Assembly: GCA_900128565.1 (NCBI GenBank)
Contig: LT635942.1
Coordinates: 1 to 35,938 of the forward strand
Source: Stramenopiles sp. TOSAG23-6
Taxonomy: Eukaryota > Sar
DNA: 35,938 nt
Reading direction: 5' to 3'
Shown piece by piece: positions 26,501 through 34,437 of this stretch. The translations under genes and the position numbers were made by a program. Below the pieces are notes generated by a model that saw nothing but the letters and a program-made list of their open reading frames with translations, did no database searches and was not told the origin of the DNA. Within the stretch, counting starts at the first letter, position 1, and each line of letters opens with the position of its first letter.

Positions 26501-27932
26501 GTAACAGAATGTAGTAATGCTAATTTATATTTCACAGGATCTTGTGACAATCCAAAATCTGCAGATATCAAAGATTCATGTGGTCATTGTAGCGTTGCTG
26601 TTAAAAAGACGAATACAGAATGTTCAGATGTAAAAGGAATTTGGACTGCAGGTGTATGGACAGAATCTACAAAAGAAACCGTGGATGCTGAAGTTAATTG
26701 TAAAAATGCCCACTCATCTTGTATATATGTAGGTCCACCAGTTGGCTCGCAGGAGGTTTGCTCGAAAGGTGATCATACAAAGACAGGAATATGTTTACCA
26801 AATTCACCGACTAATTGCTACAAAACAAGCCAGAGTGCTTGTACAAATGTTGCAGGATGTGTATGGAAAACAAAAGTACAATGTGCGGCACAAGATTCTT
26901 CGTGTTGTTTACATAATTGTACTGACGTTGCACAGACATCAACTTCATGTGGGAAGATCTCAGGTTGTAGCTGGAAAAATTTGGCATGGACTCCACGTCA
27001 GTGGACGAATCATTTATGGATAGAGGCAACATTATGCGAAGCTGGTTATACACAGCAAATTATATGCCCAGCTGGCTATTCTTGTCCCACCGTATCATCA
27101 AAAACTGCATGTCCAGCGGGAACTTTTTGTGAAGCTGGCTCTAGTAATCCAGTAGAATGTCCCGCGGAGTTCTATTGTCCTCGAAGTGATACGCAACAGT
27201 TATGGGGTTTAACGAAACGCCCTTGTGTCGTAGAATTGCATCATTGTCCTCCTAAATCTGTGACAGCAAACATTTGTCTTGCATCTGCTTGGTGTCCAGT
27301 ACCTAGTAAACAAGAAACAATAACAGTAAAAGTTATAGGTACTGTACGTGGATATGATGTAACATCTGGCCTTCGATATCAAAATGCTATCATTGATCCC
27401 ACTGTAGCTCCCACAAATTACGGTAGTGATACAAACACAAGAAAACTTTCTACAAACACAAGAAAACTTTCTACTCGAGACTGTTTAAGCCCTGGCCAAT
27501 GTGAATTGTTTGACAATACGCCTTGGGATAGTGGTGGTGTAATTCCAATCTGGGTAGAACTTTCCCCAAATGAATTAAAAGGATTAGATAAAGGCACACG
27601 GTTTACAAATAGACATATAGTAACTTGTGAAATTCATACTACGAATACTGCTAATGTACAGCTCGAAGGTGCTCAAATTGAAATAAATCCGTCCAATGGA
27701 ATTGGAGTTTTTAGTAATTTCAAAATTATTATGCCTCCTGGAGGAACTGCAACTATGTATATCTCATGTACTTCAGTCCCTAATGTTCGCGTATCACCAC
27801 TCAATGAATATCCTATTGATGGATTTATGAAAGGTATAGTTGATAATCTAAAGGTAGGAGAAGGTCAATCTGAAACTAATTTCTACAAAACAATTGCACC
27901 AAAAAGATATTTTTCGGTAAAACTTCGCCCGT
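20535..27932 (+). CDS. Giant modular surface protein, exon 2: LDLa, SRCR, VCBS repeats, Fn3-like, GCC2/GCC3
   Basis: This 7.4-kb exon continues the ectodomain. Order: a Cys/Trp module at the start (about 20590-20680); an LDLa repeat (about 20780-20890, CDGVDDCDTGADESDC); an SRCR domain (about 20900-21215, GTICNEGW, CNGLENNLFEC, VAIVC); CC-containing Cys modules (21235-21640); ten VCBS/FG-GAP calcium-binding motifs (21731-23980); an Fn3-like domain (24045-24370); PSI-like repeats interleaved with beta modules (24537-25600); and GCC2/GCC3 (ephrin-receptor-like) Cys repeats (25720-26350 and 27030-27290), followed by a beta-rich region just before the membrane part. Basic R-R/K-L-S motifs occur in pairs at 24400-24435 and 27437-27474. 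The exon ends at CGCCCGT|GTACG. The VCBS, SRCR and LDLa calls are strong; the others are by pattern only. Confidence 0.87.
21731..23982 (+). repeat. Ten VCBS/FG-GAP calcium-loop repeats
   Basis: Ten D-x-D/N-x-D-x-(x)-x-D-hydrophobic-x-x-G motifs start near 21731, 21941, 22112, 22394, 22772, 22991, 23171, 23354, 23801 and 23956. They are typically preceded by P-x-F-V-D and followed by a Y-F-E-N-I-G strand, as in integrin-alpha-like beta propellers of the VCBS/FG-GAP class. Spacing is mostly about 170-380 bp, with a 447-bp gap between the eighth and ninth that carries an inserted Cys-containing segment. The fifth (DIDCDCDMD) has Cys at two loop positions. Confidence 0.9.
27431..27472 (+). repeat. 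21-bp perfect tandem duplication encoding T-N-T-R-K-L-S twice
   Basis: Two identical, adjacent 21-bp units (27431-27451 and 27452-27472) encode TNTRKLS twice in frame inside exon 2. The identity at DNA level indicates a recent duplication. The repeated R-K-L-S resembles the R-R-L-S pair at about 24400-24435. Confidence 0.95.
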
Positions 27933-28032
27933 GTACGTTTTTCATCATTCATTTCAATTTTAGGTGTTTCATAGAAAATTCCATATTTAACAAAGTCTAA
28001 TTTCTAATTTCACATATTTTTTCACAATACAT
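27933..28032 (+). other. Intron B, introner-like, non-AG 3' end (100 bp)
   Basis: It begins GTACGT after CCGT and ends CACAATACAT. Exact removal gives R-P-C-V-R-G-E, placing the Cys at the start of the final GCC2/GCC3-like Cys region and keeping the frame. The core is strongly diverged. A stretch ATCATTCATTTCA is shared with intron C only 280 bp away, suggesting the two are sister copies. Confidence 0.75.
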
Positions 28033-28208
28033 GTGTTCGAGGGGAAACCATTGTTGAAAATATTTGTACAAAATGTGTTTCTGGGAAATATTCCTGGGGA
28101 TTTCCTGTCATTGCGCCTCCAGCTTCAGATGCAACGATTTGTTTGGACTGTCCAAATCCTGGTGGTTATTGTCCTGGCGGTGATGTTATTGTTGCACAGA
28201 AAGACTAT
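28033..28208 (+). CDS. Giant modular surface protein, exon 3 (membrane-proximal Cys region)
   Basis: This 176-bp exon encodes V-R-G-E-T-I-V-E-N and then the juxtamembrane cysteine motif (ICTKCVSGKYS, CLDCPNPGGYCPGGD) found before the membrane region of protist GCC2/GCC3 multi-TM proteins. It ends K-D-Y just before intron C. Splicing to the following W-R-S restores the D-Y-W-R-S string seen in that family. Confidence 0.82.
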
Positions 28209-28297
28209 GTATTTTTTTATCATTCATTTCATTTGTTTTTTCATACGAAATTTTGTACCTAACAATTTAATTTTGCGACATATTTTTCAATATACAT
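28209..28297 (+). other. Intron C, introner-like, non-AG 3' end (89 bp)
   Basis: It begins GTATTT after CTAT and ends CAATATACAT. Exact removal yields D-Y-W-R-S-G. The core at 28242-28263 is the family consensus (CATACGAAATTTTGTAC then CTAAC). The 5' end ATGTATT and the family's usual 3' end AATACAT are perfect 7-bp inverted repeats; in this copy the 3' end reads ATATACAT. Confidence 0.82.
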
Positions 28298-29920
28298 TGG
28301 AGATCGGGTAAGAATTCAACTTCTTTCTACTCGTGTTTTAATGATTTTGAATGTCAAGGACACACTAAAGATACTGATAATAGCATGTACACTAGTGCGA
28401 ACTTCACCATGCTAGAAGGATGCAGTGAAGGACATGGTGGTATTCTTTGCTCTGTTTGTATTGATGGTTATGTCATGGCACCTGATGAAACGTGTCACAC
28501 ATGTCCTCCGCGTGAATACACTGCAATATTATTTATTATTGTAATAGGGGCTATAATACTCTTTTTACTTAATTTGTGTTATTTTACTCGTAAACCAGAA
28601 AATGGACCTGACTATGAACATTTGCGCCAGCCTGTGGTGTCACCTGGCACTGCAAGGAGAATGACGGCTCATCATTTAAAAACGAAGTCAACCACTCGTA
28701 TTGCAGACTTAATGCTTAATGCAAAAGTTGATTACAATGCCTTTATTCAGAGAATAGAGGAGGACGATTGCATTACTTCGAGTTCCGATGAAAACGACGA
28801 TGAGCCAAAGTCTGCCGAACTGTTACGTAGAATTCGAATTCGCGACCAAATCGATTCACAAATTGTTGATGTTAATGATATATTCTTTGGTGGTTATATT
28901 GGTGCTTCTGTTGCTGGAAATACTGCACATCGAATGCAAGAATTACAAGTAATGAATAGTCGACAAAGACATCACGCTTCAAAGACTTCAAAAACTTCAA
29001 AGGAAAGAAAAAACTCACTTTCACCAAAAAGAGGTGATTTTGTAGCAAGTAACCACAACCACAACGGGTCAAATATTCAAAATGCATCCAATCTAGGTGC
29101 TGTGAGTTATGGTGTAGGTGAACTTGCCGATTCGAAATCTCGAGTTGCTCTGGAAGATGTTCGAAGATCTATGTTAGATACAGGTTTGGTTGACGCTCAA
29201 GATATTGCAGGAGCAGTTGTTGGCGATGAAGCAGTCCAAGACGTTGTTGGTGCAGATACAGAAGTTGATGCAAAAGAGATTGTCATGGAAAGATTAAGTA
29301 TGGCAATGAAAAGTGAAAAGGGAACTGAAATAAAATCTGCTGTGATAAATCGCGTCGGTGCTGGCTCGGGTGCTGGGGAGGAAAAATCAGCACTTAGTCA
29401 AGCATTTGAGGATGCTACGTCCGGTGCACTTGATACTGGCTTGGTTGACGTTGAAGATATGGCAGGAGTTGTTGTGGGTGAAGATACAGTGGAGGATATT
29501 GTTGGAGCGGATACAGAAGCGGATGCAAAGGAAATTGTTGCAGAAAGATTAAAAGCTGCAGTGGAAAGTGAAAAGGCAGATGAAATGAAAGAAGCAATTC
29601 GTGGGGCAGCTGAAACCAAGAGTGGCGGACCATCTGATGAGCCTATAAAACAAAACAATAATGATTCACTACCAGGTGATGATGATGGAAATTTTTCAGA
29701 TCTTGACATGGAAGCACTAAATGCTCAAATCAATGAACTTGCTGAGGAAGAATTTTTATACGGTGCAAATGAAGCAGGNGAGGCNGCAATGGTTGAAGCG
29801 AAATCGGAGTTAGCAAAAATGAAGGGTATATTAAGCGATGCTGATGAGTATTGGACTTCAATCATTGCAAAAACAAAGATTCTCATTGGTTATTTACAAA
29901 TTGTGTCACAATTCCGTTTT
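28298..29920 (+). CDS. Giant modular surface protein, exon 4: last Cys region, first membrane helix, cytosolic acidic region
   Basis: It opens with W-R-S-G-K-N-S and the last extracellular cysteines (CSEGHGGILCSVC, CHTCPP), then a clear membrane helix at about 28513-28590 (AILFIIVIGAIILFLLNLCY). What follows is long and cysteine-free: a Ser/Lys-rich stretch, then an acidic helical region with an internal 85-residue-spaced duplication (29171-29360 and 29426-29612), then the amphipathic run KILIGYLQIVSQF that precedes the second membrane block in related proteins. Two N positions (29779, 29785) lie in the coding region. The helix direction implies the duplicated region is cytosolic, if the ectodomain is outside. 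Confidence 0.87.
29171..29612 (+). repeat. Diverged tandem duplication in the cytosolic region
   Basis: Two copies of about 60 residues start at 29171 and 29426, 255 bp apart. Both read L-D-T-G-L-V-D-(A/V)-(Q/E)-D and continue with V-G-A-D-T-E-x-D-A-K-E-I-V and a mixed-charge helix (ERL-x-x-A). The copies differ at many silent and replacement sites, so the duplication is not recent. I know no family for it. Confidence 0.9.
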
Positions 29921-30031
29921 GTATTGGATGCACGTTTTCATTTTAATTTTTTATCTAAATTTTGTTTTCGTACGACATTTTGTACCTAACAAATTTTGAA
30001 ATTGTTTTTGAAATATTTTTTCACAATATAT
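29921..30031 (+). other. Intron D, introner-like, ends ATATAT without any AG acceptor (111 bp)
   Basis: It begins GTATTG after TTTT and ends CACAATATAT. Removal gives V-S-Q-F-R-F-V-P-W-P, matching the SQF...VPWP motif expected at this point in GCC2/GCC3 multi-TM proteins. No AG lies between the poly-T tract and the conserved VPWP codons, so a standard acceptor is not available here. The core at 29969-29990 is close to consensus. Confidence 0.85.
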
Positions 30032-31555
30032 GTACCTTGGCCAAATTTATATACTGGTTGGATGAATTTACTTGACGCATTAAATCTGGATTTAATTGAC
30101 ATTTTCGGAAATATCAATGTTTGTCAATTGTCCGTACCATTTACCGAAAAATTTATATTTATAATTCTATTTTTTCCAATTACAATACTACTGCTCTTAC
30201 TTGCACGAGCGTCTGCATTTGGATGCCGTGCGACCAAAATATATTTTGGCAAACAAGCACAATTCTTCAAGTTTAGTGTTACAGATAAGTTTTTCAAAAT
30301 TACAAATTTGATATACTTTTTACTTTATCCTTCGGTAGCATCTAAAACATTTATGGTGTATAAATGTGAAGAAGTTGGTGGTGTCGAATATCTCCGACGT
30401 CAAATGAATGTAACATGTAGTTGGGACCCTAAAAAAAGTCATTGGGCATACTTAGGTATGGCAGCAATAATTTTTGGCATTGGCTATTTAATTGTAATTC
30501 CTATTTGTTACATTTTTCTATTATACCGAAATCGCCAAATTTTAGCACACCCTCATGATGCACCTCATAAAGTTCCAGGCCTCTTAGAAGACGAAGAAGT
30601 AATGCGACGATACAGAAAACGCCTCAGTCGTTTTGGAAATGTATTTAGTCCATATACATATGGTTACTGGTGGTTTGAATGGTTTACACTACTTCGAAAA
30701 CTTATGCTTACAGGTGGTCTTGTTTTGGTTTCCGAGGGAAGTGCCGCGCGGATTAGTTTAGGTCTGGTAATTAGTTTCTTCTATCTTGTTGTAAGTGCAA
30801 ATATTGCACCATTTTACGATCCTTATGATGATATGCTTAGTCAATTAGCATCGATATTGCTTTTTTTGACATTGTTATGTGGACTCGTCTTAAAGATGGA
30901 TTTTGCTGAGGAAGGTAGGTATGAAAATTCTGTAATTGATGCGGTATTGATGATAATGAATATCGGAATTGTACTTGTTGGCATTTTTATTCTTATCATG
31001 GCAATACCACCTTTACGGCGACGTATTGAAGATTTTATTCACCGCCGTAAAGTGGAAAGGAAAAGGAGAATAACATTTGCTGGTCGTAAATTTGTTCGGA
31101 AAGTCCCCTCAAAATGGGATTTAGCAAAAAAGGCTGAAGAGGAGAGAGAAATTGACGAAAAATTTGGATTGAAGCGAAGTTCTACTCGTGCTATTCCGAT
31201 ATCACCTCAAGTATTAGAATTAAAGCAATTAAATGATAGCAGTTTCNATTCGTCTGATTCAGATGGGAGTCAAAATCAGCTTCATTTACTTCGTCGGAGT
31301 CAGAGGCACAAGTCAATTATCCGCAGAAATAGATTAAATAGCCCCGTACAATCTAAGAAACACACACGTCGTGATTTAGGTTGGTCATCTGGAGTATTTA
31401 GATCAAAGAAAGAACGTTCTGAATTTGAAATGATCACATTGGATTCAGATGGAAATGATTTGAATTCTCCTGAGCCACTTTTAAGAACGAAACGATTAAT
31501 GAAAACTAAAAGTTTTATGCGACCAAATATTTTAAAGGATGACGATAAAATATGA
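30032..31555 (+). CDS. Giant modular surface protein, last exon: multi-TM region and basic tail
   Basis: This 507-codon exon starts V-P-W-P and contains about seven hydrophobic segments: roughly 30145-30225, 30290-30350, 30445-30525, 30685-30735, 30750-30815, 30838-30895 and 30935-31010. The tail, about 180 residues, is basic and Ser-rich, with no recognised domain, and ends at TGA 31553-31555. The arrangement (Cys-rich ectodomain, one helix, spacer, SQF/VPWP, several helices) is that of the GCC2/GCC3-multi-TM proteins of protists, which are often annotated as TRP-like. I see no pore or ligand residue that would prove channel activity, so sensor, adhesin or channel all remain possible. One N lies at 31247. 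Confidence 0.87.
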   Translation, partial: VPWPNLYTGWMNLLDALNLDLIDIFGNINVCQLSVPFTEKFIFIILFFPITILLLLLARASAFGCRATKIYFGKQAQFFKFSVTDKFFKITNLIYFLLYPSVASKTFMVYKCEEVGGVEYLRRQMNVTCSWDPKKSHWAYLGMAAIIFGIGYLIVIPICYIFLLYRNRQILAHPHDAPHKVPGLLEDEEVMRRYRKRLSRFGNVFSPYTYGYWWFEWFTLLRKLMLTGGLVLVSEGSAARISLGLVISFFYLVVSANIAPFYDPYDDMLSQLASILLFLTLLCGLVLKMDFAEEGRYENSVIDAVLMIMNIGIVLVGIFILIMAIPPLRRRIEDFIHRRKVERKRRITFAGRKFVRKVPSKWDLAKKAEEEREIDEKFGLKRSSTRAIPISPQVLELKQLNDSSFXSSDSDGSQNQLHLLRRSQRHKSIIRRNRLNSPVQSKKHTRRDLGWSSGVFRSKKERSEFEMITLDSDGNDLNSPEPLLRTKRLMKTKSFMRPNILKDDDKI

Positions 31556-31724
31556 AGTTGCTTAAAAGAAATAAATTAAACTTAAGTGAATCATGTATTT
31601 TTCTTTGTAACCATTTGAAAAATAAATATAGTGATAACTCATTTATTTTTTCAATTTTTTCAATTTGTTCATATTTTATTTAATTAACGGATCATTTTTC
31701 GTTGCTCCAGTCCCATTGATTGAT
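31556..31724. other. Convergent 3' intergenic region with poly(A) signals for both genes
   Basis: This 169-bp spacer is AT-rich. AATAAA occurs on the + strand at 31570-31575 and 31621-31626, serving the giant gene. TTTATT (AATAAA on the - strand) occurs at 31642-31647 and 31675-31680, serving the LRR gene. The signals overlap in space, so the two transcripts probably have overlapping 3' ends. Confidence 0.6.
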
Positions 31725-33596
31725 TTACAAATCTAAGTGATCTACATCCTGTACATGTATCATTACATTTGAAAACAGGGCATCCTGTAACCCTTCTGAT
31801 AAGTCGTTCTCAAAAATATAGAGATGTTCTACTTTCAAATCCCAATGATAATCTTTAAATTCACCATCAATTTGATTATGCCTTAAATTCAGATGCTCAA
31901 TTTCGTGAGCAAAAAATCCAGCGAAACTTTCCAATTTATTATGAGACAAATTCACGAGTTTGTAAGATTTTATTGGCAATCCATGCACCGTCAGCATATT
32001 AACTCTATAATAGTTATCTGAATCACTGCAAATAATGTTATCCAATTTAGGCAGTGTCGGAAATCCAACAAAATTCTTCATGTGCCCACGGGTTATTTTA
32101 AAAGTATCTAGTTTGTTAAGCAAATTAGGCAAACCAATGAAACTTGAAATTTGTGAATTTTGTATTTCAAGCGAAGTAAGATGTTCCATTTGTTCTGGAA
32201 ATCCGACTAAACTTTTAATCAAGGAACCATCAATTCTCAATGTTTGCAGATGTTGTAATCCTGAAAGTAGAGAAAGTTCACGAAGCCTTTTTCGGGGTAA
32301 GCACATATCGTCAAATTCATATAGACCACCATCAGCACCAAAATATTTACCACCAAAATCCTTAATTAGTTTCGCAACCTTTTTCGATTTCTTGCCAATT
32401 GCAAGACCCATATCTTTCAAGAAATCTTCCTCACTTGATTCAAGTAAGGGTTGAAGATGTCTGAAGAGAGGGCATATTCCACCTTCAAAATGTGGATCAT
32501 CTGCAGCTTTCTCTGAAAATCTCTTGAGCAATACTTTTTTAGACATCACCTCGAGAAGAACCGACGACGCCCTCGAACTTATAAGATAATCACACATATG
32601 AAATAATGTTTTAGAGTCAAATTCCCAAATGAAACTATTGAACAGATCCCCATGTATCTCTTCTTTCGTACTTAATAAATAAGCATGTTCAATCATGCTT
32701 GCTCCAAAACNATGAAAGGACAACGCTTGTTCCTTTAATTTTATCAGGATGTNACGTACATCATCGAATTCCGGATACCTTTCATGACATACATCACTTT
32801 CATATAAATAGTATTGCGCGANTTCCACNGAGATAAAAGGTTGTGCATTTTCTAGTAACCATTTTGCATTTTCCAGATAACGATCTGTATCATCCAGACC
32901 TGCATCNTGTAAAAACAATTTCGCCTTGTCATCATTACCTTTTTGATGTGATAATTTGACCAATTTTTCATTAACACAACGTGTTCCAATATTATTCTCG
33001 AGGTATTTTTCAGGAGGTAGCTGATGCGGATAAACTTTTCTCAAAATAGCCTCAGCGGCAGGCTTAAAAAGTGTCCCCCTTTTATCATCAAAAATATGGA
33101 ACAATCTACTGACACTTTCATCATTGAAGCAAGAAAGCAATATTCTTCTGATATTCACCATACCGAAGAAGTCAGAGGCATTTAGTAAGTTTAAACATGT
33201 CGAAAAATTGCCTTTTGAAGAAAGTAACTGTTTTACCGCTTCGACTGATTCCTTCTCCATCTTTTCTTTTATCTCAAATAAAAATTGAATTGTCTCAGAC
33301 GTTTGTGGTACTGGAATATCCTGTGAACAGTCAAATTCACCGAGTTCAGATAGTTCAGTTACATCCCATGATACCACTACTCGCTTTTCGTCAGAACATA
33401 GGAATGTAACTTTATCATTTTCTGACTCATGTTTTTGTCTTTTGCTGGCGCGAAAAGTACTCTCAGTCCCAGATACATTATCCGCCTCCCCTCGCCAAGA
33501 AGATTGATCAGCTCCTCGCGAGGAATGTATTTGGGAGTAAATGATGGTTGCTGTAAGTAATAGTAGCAACTTCATATTTCGTTTTTTTCCTTGCAT
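31725..33596 (-). CDS. Predicted secreted SKP1/BTB-like and leucine-rich-repeat protein
   Basis: This is a 623-residue intronless frame. The N-terminus has a signal-peptide-like core (residues 8-29, MKLLLLLTATIIYSQIHSSRG; Met1 or Met8 could be the start), then a basic patch SKRQKH at 51-56. Residues about 62-156 resemble the SKP1/BTB-POZ fold: a VTFLCSDEKRVVVSW strand pair, an I-P-V-P-x-T-S turn, and a helix ending L-N-A-S-D-F-F-G-M-V-N-I-R-R-I-L. The middle is helical with no clear family. The C-terminal ~190 residues form irregular leucine-rich repeats of about 23 residues, with recurring SLVGFP, SFIGLP, NFVGFP and SFAGF. SKP1/BTB domains normally recruit cullin ligases in the cytosol, so a signal peptide is unexpected. 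Five N positions fall at 32711-32907. No paralogue is present in the window. Confidence 0.8.
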   Translation of the reverse strand: MQGKKRNMKLLLLLTATIIYSQIHSSRGADQSSWRGEADNVSGTESTFRASKRQKHESENDKVTFLCSDEKRVVVSWDVTELSELGEFDCSQDIPVPQTSETIQFLFEIKEKMEKESVEAVKQLLSSKGNFSTCLNLLNASDFFGMVNIRRILLSCFNDESVSRLFHIFDDKRGTLFKPAAEAILRKVYPHQLPPEKYLENNIGTRCVNEKLVKLSHQKGNDDKAKLFLXDAGLDDTDRYLENAKWLLENAQPFIXVEXAQYYLYESDVCHERYPEFDDVRXILIKLKEQALSFHXFGASMIEHAYLLSTKEEIHGDLFNSFIWEFDSKTLFHMCDYLISSRASSVLLEVMSKKVLLKRFSEKAADDPHFEGGICPLFRHLQPLLESSEEDFLKDMGLAIGKKSKKVAKLIKDFGGKYFGADGGLYEFDDMCLPRKRLRELSLLSGLQHLQTLRIDGSLIKSLVGFPEQMEHLTSLEIQNSQISSFIGLPNLLNKLDTFKITRGHMKNFVGFPTLPKLDNIICSDSDNYYRVNMLTVHGLPIKSYKLVNLSHNKLESFAGFFAHEIEHLNLRHNQIDGEFKDYHWDLKVEHLYIFENDLSEGLQDALFSNVMIHVQDVDHLDL

Positions 33597-33880
33597 AGAA
33601 CTACTAAGAGGGTAGGTAGACCGTCGGCGTTGCTAAATTTTTTTTAAAATGACGCTGACTCTCGCTCACTCGTAATTACGATTACCCGGTACCAACATTT
33701 TTTGGAGCGCATCAAGCGTTGAATCATGGTACATAGAAAATGCCACAATGTCATTATCTTTTTAATACTGTTTGTTTGGGTTGAACTACACATTGAATAT
33801 TTCTTTTTATATTTCATTTTATTTTCTATACAGTTTGATTCTCTAGCAAGCTACAAAAAAAAAAAACTAACTCCATCAGA
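33597..33880. other. Intergenic region: promoter of the LRR gene and 3' end of the SNARE-like gene
   Basis: The region holds 284 bp without a supported gene. A minus-strand AATAAA (TTTATT at 33818-33823) lies about 60 bp past the SNARE-like stop codon. A T12-type tract and TAG follow that stop (complement of about 33850-33866) and look like an acceptor, but splicing there gives only a few residues before a stop. The part next to 33597 should hold the LRR gene promoter; I see no TATA box I would defend. Confidence 0.4.
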
Positions 33881-34150
33881 TTAAAACCAACGCATCATCC
33901 TGCTTAATATACTATTCGACGTATTTACAGTTTCCCTTGTTGCATCACACTCGACTTTTGCACATTCTAAAGATTCTCTCTGCTCTTTAAGTTCCTGCAA
34001 AACATATTGAGCTGTATCAGTTGTACTTTTTACAGTATTCATCATTTCGTTCAAACGATTCTGTTGTTCTAATAGTTTCTCTTTATTCGCCGATAACCGC
34101 TTATCATTTCTACTTGTATTGCTGTTGCTTTCATGTTTTCTAGGTGTCAT
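33881..34150 (-). CDS. Small SNARE-motif protein without a membrane anchor
   Basis: An 89-residue protein; an in-frame TAA two codons upstream of the ATG fixes the start. After a polar 20-residue leader, residues 30-86 form one amphipathic helix with SNARE spacing. With Gln57 as the zero layer, positions 33, 36, 40, 43, 47, 50, 54 and 61, 64, 68, 71, 75, 78, 82, 85 are L, M, V, T, A, V, L and L, A, C, T, V, S, L, M. This is the complete -7 to +8 layer set of a Q-SNARE, closest in feel to Qb (Vti1-like) or SNAP-25-type helices. The protein stops four residues after layer +8, with no transmembrane segment and no CAAX box. Role in membrane fusion is inferred from the motif only. It is divergently oriented to the C69 gene. 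Confidence 0.7.
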   Translation of the reverse strand: MTPRKHESNSNTSRNDKRLSANKEKLLEQQNRLNEMMNTVKSTTDTAQYVLQELKEQRESLECAKVECDATRETVNTSNSILSRMMRWF

Positions 34151-34437
34151 TCTTTAGTTGGAAGACATAAAGCACCCTTTTTTTGATTCCAGATTCTTCA
34201 CTATTTTTGCCTTGTCTCATGAGTCATATTCCTCAGTAACTACTGGAAAAAACCTCAGGTAACCAGGTTCAACAACACGATTTTTTTTTGTTTTTTTGAT
34301 GTTTCTGGCCATCAATTTAAATTAAATTTTAATCAATCACACAATGTCATTCGTTCGTTTGTTGCACATGTGTGTCAATCCACTTTACAAGTACTAACTT
34401 TGAATTGTATTCTTTATAGACTTATTACTCCTTTAAA
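34151..34437. promoter_or_regulatory. Divergent intergenic region between SNARE-like and C69 genes
   Basis: This 287-bp spacer separates two divergent starts, so it should contain both promoters. It carries T-rich tracts (about 34178 and 34282-34297) and an AT-rich block at 34313-34335. No specific promoter element can be named. Confidence 0.4.

Noticed and set aside
29996-30031. Extension of the last exon upstream to 29996.
   Set aside because: This stretch is the T-rich 3' half of intron D; the conserved V-P-W-P starts at 30032 directly after the ATATAT end.
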